Virus record (IMG/VR): IMGVR_UViG_3300010400_000032
Location: 1-40,352 of that record
Direction: 5' to 3' (one strand)
DNA length: 40,352 bases
Source of the DNA: a virus
In this document: piece after piece, positions 36,764 through 40,352 of the stretch
Numbering within the stretch: the first letter of the stretch is position 1
How the letters are laid out: every line of letters starts with the position of its first letter
The notes under the pieces: generated by a model
Database searches by the model: none
What the model saw: the letters and a program-made list of their open reading frames with translations, nothing else
Told to the model about the DNA's origin: nothing
Translations under genes and position numbers: made by a program

Positions 36764-38226
36764 GATTCCTCCTCGCTTCCGATATCGTAGTCACCGCGCC
36801 GCTTTTCTGGCTTCGGTGGTGCCTTGCTGATCGCGGGATGCGCATCGTTGATCACTCGACCCATGACGGCACCAGCGTCAACCTCGTCATCGTTTTTGCC
36901 ACCAGGAAAGGCGATGTATTGCTCGATCAACTCGTCACCCTCTTGCCCGACCGGAATCCACACCCGTCCTTGCGCGCACATCGCCTGAAAGGCTTGCGCC
37001 TTGATTTCCTTGTTCGCACCGTTCGGACTTACCGGCTCAATGCGGCAGTAAGCCCCTTCGCGTCGCATCTCTTTCGTGACAAAGCCTGCTACGGCCTTCC
37101 AGTTGTTGTCGTCCTCTGGAAACCAGCACAGCGGCTGGTGACGCTGGATGAGTCCCTGCTGCTGCTTTTCCCGGACGCCTAACACTCGCTCGGAAACAAC
37201 ATCCATAGTTGTTTGCTTACGAAAGCCGTCGAGCATGTAGATGTCGTCTCCTGAGAGACCCCACACCCGCACGCAGTTGAAGTCATTGCCCTCACCACCT
37301 GCGGGTGCGTGGTCGCTCGTCAGATACTTGTGCATGACGCGCGGCAAATCTTCGGCGCGATATCTGCGGAACCACTCGCGCTTGAAAAACGTGCCCTCAG
37401 CCGGGGTGGGATTCTGCATGTAGAGCGCCGACCACTTACGCGGTCCTGACACGGCCTTGATTCTCTCAAGTGCTGCGCGGTCATAGCGTTCAGCCCACGG
37501 CGGGTCTTCGAGATCAGCGGGAATCTCGATGACTTCCCACTTATCAGGTCCACCATCCTTCATCTGCTGGATCAACCGACCCGCAAAATCGTCCTCATGC
37601 ATGCGATGGTTAATTACGATGATCTTTCCACCGGGACGAATGCGGTTATAGAACGTGCCCGTGTACCAGTCCCACACCCGATCTCGCGCACCTTCGTTCT
37701 GCGCGTCCTCCCAGCTCGAGAAAGGATCGTCTATGAGCCCCAGCTCACCACCGCGGCCCATAATCGTTCCGCCGATGCCAACGGCGTAATACCCACCGCC
37801 GTCCTGCGTGTTCCACCGGCCCTTGGCCTGGCTGTCCTCCGCGAGACGAGTTCCGGGGAAAAGATTCCGGTACTCAGACGAATCGATGCAATTTCGTGTT
37901 TCTCGCCCGAAGTCCGCCGCAAGAGCCTCAGTAGCCGAAACAGAAATCACATCCGTATTCGGAACATGCCCCAGCACGTAAGCAGGAAGTCTGCGCGATG
38001 AAATGTCGCTCTTGCCGTGCTGTGGAGGACAGCAGATGAGGCACCGATCTACATCGCCACGTACGACCCTATCGAGACGTTCGCAGATTTCCTTGTGCAT
38101 CCGCCCCGCTTTCCAGCCGGGCTTGGTGTACTCAATGAAGGCCTGAAGGGTCTTCCTCGCTGACCGCCTCATCAGCAGCTCTATCGCCGCCTCCGCCTTC
38201 GTTACGAATGATGTTGAGGAGTTCAT
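36748..38226 (-). CDS. Terminase large subunit (TerL)
   Basis: The protein has 492 residues. The ATPase has CPPQHGKSDIS (66-76, Walker A-like) and LGLIDDPF (162-169, Walker B). HRMHEDDF (about 206-213) lies in the coupling region. The nuclease domain (about 300-470) has SDHAPAGGEGNDFNCVRVWG and a C-terminal Asp-Glu-Val-Asp stretch. It packages DNA into the procapsid through the portal. The first 19 residues overlap the TerS-like gene by 95 nt; ATG 38172 is a downstream alternative. The last 16 nt overlap the portal start. Confidence 0.95.
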   Translation of the reverse strand: MNSSTSFVTKAEAAIELLMRRSARKTLQAFIEYTKPGWKAGRMHKEICERLDRVVRGDVDRCLICCPPQHGKSDISSRRLPAYVLGHVPNTDVISVSATEALAADFGRETRNCIDSSEYRNLFPGTRLAEDSQAKGRWNTQDGGGYYAVGIGGTIMGRGGELGLIDDPFSSWEDAQNEGARDRVWDWYTGTFYNRIRPGGKIIVINHRMHEDDFAGRLIQQMKDGGPDKWEVIEIPADLEDPPWAERYDRAALERIKAVSGPRKWSALYMQNPTPAEGTFFKREWFRRYRAEDLPRVMHKYLTSDHAPAGGEGNDFNCVRVWGLSGDDIYMLDGFRKQTTMDVVSERVLGVREKQQQGLIQRHQPLCWFPEDDNNWKAVAGFVTKEMRREGAYCRIEPVSPNGANKEIKAQAFQAMCAQGRVWIPVGQEGDELIEQYIAFPGGKNDDEVDAGAVMGRVINDAHPAISKAPPKPEKRRGDYDIGSEEESWKVA

Positions 38227-38530
38227 CGTCAGTCAGTTCCTCGGCCAAGCGCTGCGTGAAATCGACATCCACATGCTCGCGCGGCTTGCCGTCGAGACGG
38301 TTTGCAATCTCCTGGCGGGCTGCATGACGCACCTCGAACACATCAGAAAGCGCATCCTCAACCACGCGGCGGGCGATCTTTGCAAGTGCTTCGCCTTTCT
38401 TGATCTTGTCGTCTTCGTAGAAGTGAAGCTCGGCCCGCAAATGTCGTTCCCAATCCTTCGACTTGCGCCCGTTCTTGTTTCCCAAGGGAGCACCGCGCCC
38501 CTTGACGAATGTCGTCTCATTCCTGGCCAT
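38132..38530 (-). CDS. Terminase small subunit-like protein (TerS)
   Basis: The gene encodes 132 residues from ATG 38530 (TGATG overlap with the dioxygenase gene). VKGRGAPLGNKNGRKSKDW at the start resembles the DNA-binding N-terminus of DUF5681/TerS proteins, and GEALAKIARRVVEDALSDVF is an oligomerising helix. NRLDGKPRE and a Glu/Asp-rich end complete it. It directly precedes TerL. It would recognise the packaging start. Divergent sequence, so assignment leans on position. Confidence 0.7.
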   Translation of the reverse strand: MARNETTFVKGRGAPLGNKNGRKSKDWERHLRAELHFYEDDKIKKGEALAKIARRVVEDALSDVFEVRHAARQEIANRLDGKPREHVDVDFTQRLAEELTDDELLNIIRNEGGGGDRAADEAVSEEDPSGLH

Positions 38531-38952
38531 CACCACCACTCCACAAGCAAATGAATTCTGTCTGTCTTCCCACGGTTGAACGCCCAATGAAGCGGGGAAC
38601 GTTCAACGAGATACCGCCTGCCTTTGACAAGATGCATACGCCTTTCTCGGCCTCGATTGTCTATCCACCAGTTCTCACAACCCTCATTCGTGGACAGCAC
38701 GAGGTGATGAGTACAACCTGGAATGAAGTCATCGTGATGGCGAGGAATGTCTCCTCCCGCAGGAATGCGAATGAAAAACGCTCTTGAGCATGGTTCCCAG
38801 AAACTCACATCCGCCGTGTCGTAGGCCCTGCTTGGAATCTCGCGCCATGGTGCTGCGTCAGCCAGGGCCTGAAGCCGCTGCATGTCCGAATCACTCAAGA
38901 CACCGAGATCCGTTGCGAATCTGTCAACCGCACGCGCTCCGGCGGTCATCAT
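38530..38952 (-). CDS. Aspartyl/asparaginyl beta-hydroxylase-like 2-oxoglutarate dioxygenase
   Basis: The gene encodes 140 residues from ATG 38952 (ATGA overlap). A helical start is followed by a double-stranded beta-helix core: FFIRIPAGGDIPRHHDDF (59-76) with likely Fe ligands His72/His73 and Asp74/Asp75, THHLVLSTNE (81-90), HLVKGRRYLVERS (107-119), LHWAFNRG (121-128, distal His122) and DRIHLLVEW (131-139, Arg132 for 2-oxoglutarate). The ladder matches Asp/Asn beta-hydroxylases. It lies between virion genes and terminase. It may hydroxylate a virion or host protein; the target is unknown. Confidence 0.65.
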   Translation of the reverse strand: MMTAGARAVDRFATDLGVLSDSDMQRLQALADAAPWREIPSRAYDTADVSFWEPCSRAFFIRIPAGGDIPRHHDDFIPGCTHHLVLSTNEGCENWWIDNRGRERRMHLVKGRRYLVERSPLHWAFNRGKTDRIHLLVEWW

Positions 38953-39251
38953 TGGCTGCGGCCGACCACGCGGATTGTTTTGTCTCGTGAGCGGCCGCCA
39001 GCGGTCGTGTAGCGACAAGTTATGCGATAGGTGCGGCCGCACTCTGCGCCGCTCACGAAGATGGTTGCCGTGGTGTCAGTGTTGCTTGAGGAGACTTGCG
39101 TCAATCCATCCGGCAACAAAAAGGTCACGGTAGCGATGGTGTCGTCGTCCAAATCACCAGCGAAGACGAACTCAAAGTCCTCGATGGCGTCAGGGTCAAT
39201 CTCGAAATCCGGCTGGCAACTGCCGTTCACAAAGCCATAGTCGGTCGTCAT
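38949..39251 (-). CDS. Small Ig-like virion protein (100 aa)
   Basis: The product is acidic in its N-terminal third, with an Ig/Fn3-like strand pattern (DTIATVTFLLPDGLTQVS, ATIFVSGAECGRTYRITCRY). One Cys pair could stabilise it. It overlaps both neighbours by 4 nt. Probably a small tail or head appendage domain; no family is certain. Confidence 0.65.
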   Translation of the reverse strand: MTTDYGFVNGSCQPDFEIDPDAIEDFEFVFAGDLDDDTIATVTFLLPDGLTQVSSSNTDTTATIFVSGAECGRTYRITCRYTTAGGRSRDKTIRVVGRSQ

Positions 39252-40159
39252 ATAACGCGCCTGCGGGGCTTGTGAGCCAAGCGATGTCCAATGGGCGTAC
39301 GACGATCAGGACCTCGAATGGTGACGCTCACGAAGCTGCCTGTAAGCCCGCCGATGATGACTGGGGAGACTTGCTGAGTTTCGTAAGTTGCAGCAGACGT
39401 GTGTCGGATCACAACCTCGTCGCCCGCGTTGATCACTCCTGCGATTGATGTGAAGGCACTACCGTTGATCGAATACGTACCATTGGTGATCGAAATGATC
39501 GCCGGCTGCGTATTGCCGGTGATGGTGACCGGGTCGGACTCCGTAAGCGTTGACAGTTCAACGCTGAATTTGGCGGCGAAGAAGAACAGATCCGGAACAT
39601 TGGCGGCGGCTGTGATTGAACCGACAGCAGTTCCGGCCAAAATGAGGCTTCCGGCCGCACTCGTGGTGATCGTGCCGCCGGTAATGTTCGGCGCGCCCAA
39701 CGTACCGGCGAAGATGACCGATCCGAGCGCGGTAGAACCATTCGCACCAGCAACCGAACCCGCAAACACAATGGCGCCGGCCGCGTCCATCGTGAAGATT
39801 GATCCGACCGTGGCTGAACCGCCAAAGACAATCGATCCCGACCCAATCGCATCGCACCTGGCTGAACCAGCAAGGGCAATACCGCCTGAGGCTGAGCCCA
39901 AATTGCGCTGCAATCCAGTTGCAGCACCTGCAAGGACAACATTCCCGCTGCCTGAGACCTCAATCGAAATTGTCGATACCGGCCCGCCGGAGAAGACAAT
40001 CCCGCCGCTGGCATCGCCCGTAACTGAAGGCGTTGAACCTGCGGCAGTGCCGGCAAAAACAATCGCCGCAGCAGTAACTGTAGCCGTGACAATCGAAAGC
40101 CCGCCGAAGCGGAAAACCTCCGGCTCACGGAATACGATGCGGCGGCGAAAAACGCTCAT
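39248..40159 (-). CDS. Repeat-rich beta-structured virion protein
   Basis: The protein has 303 residues. Residues about 20-190 contain eight spaced copies of a short beta motif, Gly-x-Ile-Val-Phe-Ala-Gly-Thr/Ser-Ala (AAIVFAGTA, GGIVFSGGP, GNVVLAGAA, GSIVFGGSA and others), about every 18-25 residues. Residues about 205-280 form a phage Ig-like domain (PAIISITNGTYSINGSAFTS, then INAGDEVVIRHTSAATYETQ). A basic tail follows. The repeats could make a beta-solenoid shaft. Located among virion genes upstream of terminase. Confidence 0.7.
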   Translation of the reverse strand: MSVFRRRIVFREPEVFRFGGLSIVTATVTAAAIVFAGTAAGSTPSVTGDASGGIVFSGGPVSTISIEVSGSGNVVLAGAATGLQRNLGSASGGIALAGSARCDAIGSGSIVFGGSATVGSIFTMDAAGAIVFAGSVAGANGSTALGSVIFAGTLGAPNITGGTITTSAAGSLILAGTAVGSITAAANVPDLFFFAAKFSVELSTLTESDPVTITGNTQPAIISITNGTYSINGSAFTSIAGVINAGDEVVIRHTSAATYETQQVSPVIIGGLTGSFVSVTIRGPDRRTPIGHRLAHKPRRRVI

Positions 40160-40162
40160 CGA

Positions 40163-40352
40163 TTACGCCACGCTTGGCGCGACGCTTCCGGCGTTGAACT
40201 GGAAGGTGTTGGACGTGTTGATGGTCACATCGGAGGTGAGCTGCGCGTACCACAGAACGTTTCCGGCGCTCGATGCGTCCATGACTGCCACGAACCGAAT
40301 TGTTCCCCATCCTGCGGATGCTGTTGGGAAGGTGATCGTGCCTGAGTTCGAC
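40163..40352 (-). CDS. Phage virion protein, C-terminal part (continues at the left end)
   Basis: The minus-strand frame runs from the right edge to a TAA at 40163-40165. It reads SNSGTITFPTASAGWGTIRF and then a beta-rich end (WYAQLTSDVTINTSNTFQF), typical of small phage tail proteins. It continues the gene starting at 220: the shared 8 bases at the window ends allow an exact in-frame join of 402 nt. It ends 3 nt before the ATG of the repeat-rich virion gene. Confidence 0.75.
   Translation of the reverse strand, partial: SNSGTITFPTASAGWGTIRFVAVMDASSAGNVLWYAQLTSDVTINTSNTFQFNAGSVAPSVA

Larger units (their letters stand above)
1..40352. mobile_element. Complete temperate podovirus-like phage genome (circular or permuted)
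   Basis: The window holds immunity, recombination, integration, attP, late regulation, packaging, head, tail and lysis functions and no clear host housekeeping gene. The last 8 bases (agttcgac) equal the first 8, and collapsing them fuses the two end-truncated genes in frame. Late gene order follows phage P22 and early order follows lambda. No sheath, tape-measure or tail-tube genes are seen, which fits a short-tailed virion. It could be an excised or circularised prophage, or virion DNA assembled as a circle. Confidence 0.9.

Noticed and set aside
1-40352. Diversity-generating retroelement, as in some temperate podoviruses
   Set aside because: No reverse transcriptase motif or paired template/variable repeats seen near the tail or adhesin genes.
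1-40352. CRISPR array or insertion sequence
   Set aside because: No regularly spaced repeat-spacer units and no transposase with flanking inverted repeats were seen.

Overview
The window is a temperate, podovirus-like phage of a Gram-negative bacterium, apparently as one complete circular or circularly permuted genome. The last 8 bases repeat the first 8. If that overlap is collapsed (40,344 bp), the two partial genes at the window ends join in frame into one 133-residue virion protein. A Gram-negative host follows from the Rz/Rz1 spanin pair. The codon choice is GC-rich and the attachment site is a proteobacterial-type tRNA-Lys(CTT). The exact host cannot be named from the sequence.

The layout is lambdoid, with two divergent early operons around an immunity region (about 6.9-7.7 kb). 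On the minus strand lie a Cro-like gene, a ribbon-helix-helix-like gene, small zinc proteins, an HNH endonuclease, a replication-type protein, an HTH protein, a DUF1064 nuclease and a Q-like antiterminator (7.1 to 3.6 kb). A small CI-like repressor is followed on the plus strand by a long chain of mostly 4-nt-overlapping genes (7.7 to 17.2 kb). That chain includes a cytosine-methyltransferase-like protein, an Ala/Asp/Tyr repeat protein, a Sak4-like ATPase, DUF1367, a YbcO-type nuclease, an ASCH-like protein, an XRE regulator, a TGT/DpdA-like protein, a DUF551 protein and the integrase. Matching operators and promoters can be read at both early promoters.

Behind the integrase (17.98-18.2 kb) is attP, a 45-bp copy of the 3' part of tRNA-Lys(CTT) with flanking inverted arm-type repeats. 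Twenty-five bases from the core is a perfect match to the bacterial chromosomal centromere site parS, although no parA or parB gene is present. A plus-strand FkbM methyltransferase moron follows.

Late genes are all on the minus strand. A promoter, dyad and terminator directly after Q (3.57-3.48 kb) look like lambda pR'/tR'. Transcription would run 3.4 kb -> 1 -> 40.35 kb -> 19 kb. It would first read adhesin-like virion genes (Fn3/beta-helix, lectin-like, repeat-rich) and a beta-hydroxylase-like dioxygenase. The set that follows has P22 gene order: TerS, TerL, portal, scaffold, N4-gp56-type coat, gp4-like, gp10-like, gp26/gp14 positions, three ejection proteins and tailspike. The lysis block comes last, with small membrane proteins, DUF5675, a holin, a secreted Fn3 protein and Rz/Rz1. 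Five intrinsic-terminator hairpins, four of them ending in a similar T-run/GGAG leader, sit just upstream of individual late genes.

The points most worth a second look are the orphan parS beside attP, the orphan TGT-like and methyltransferase-like proteins, the repeated terminator-RBS modules, the dioxygenase in the structural operon, and the unusual placement of the lysis block.
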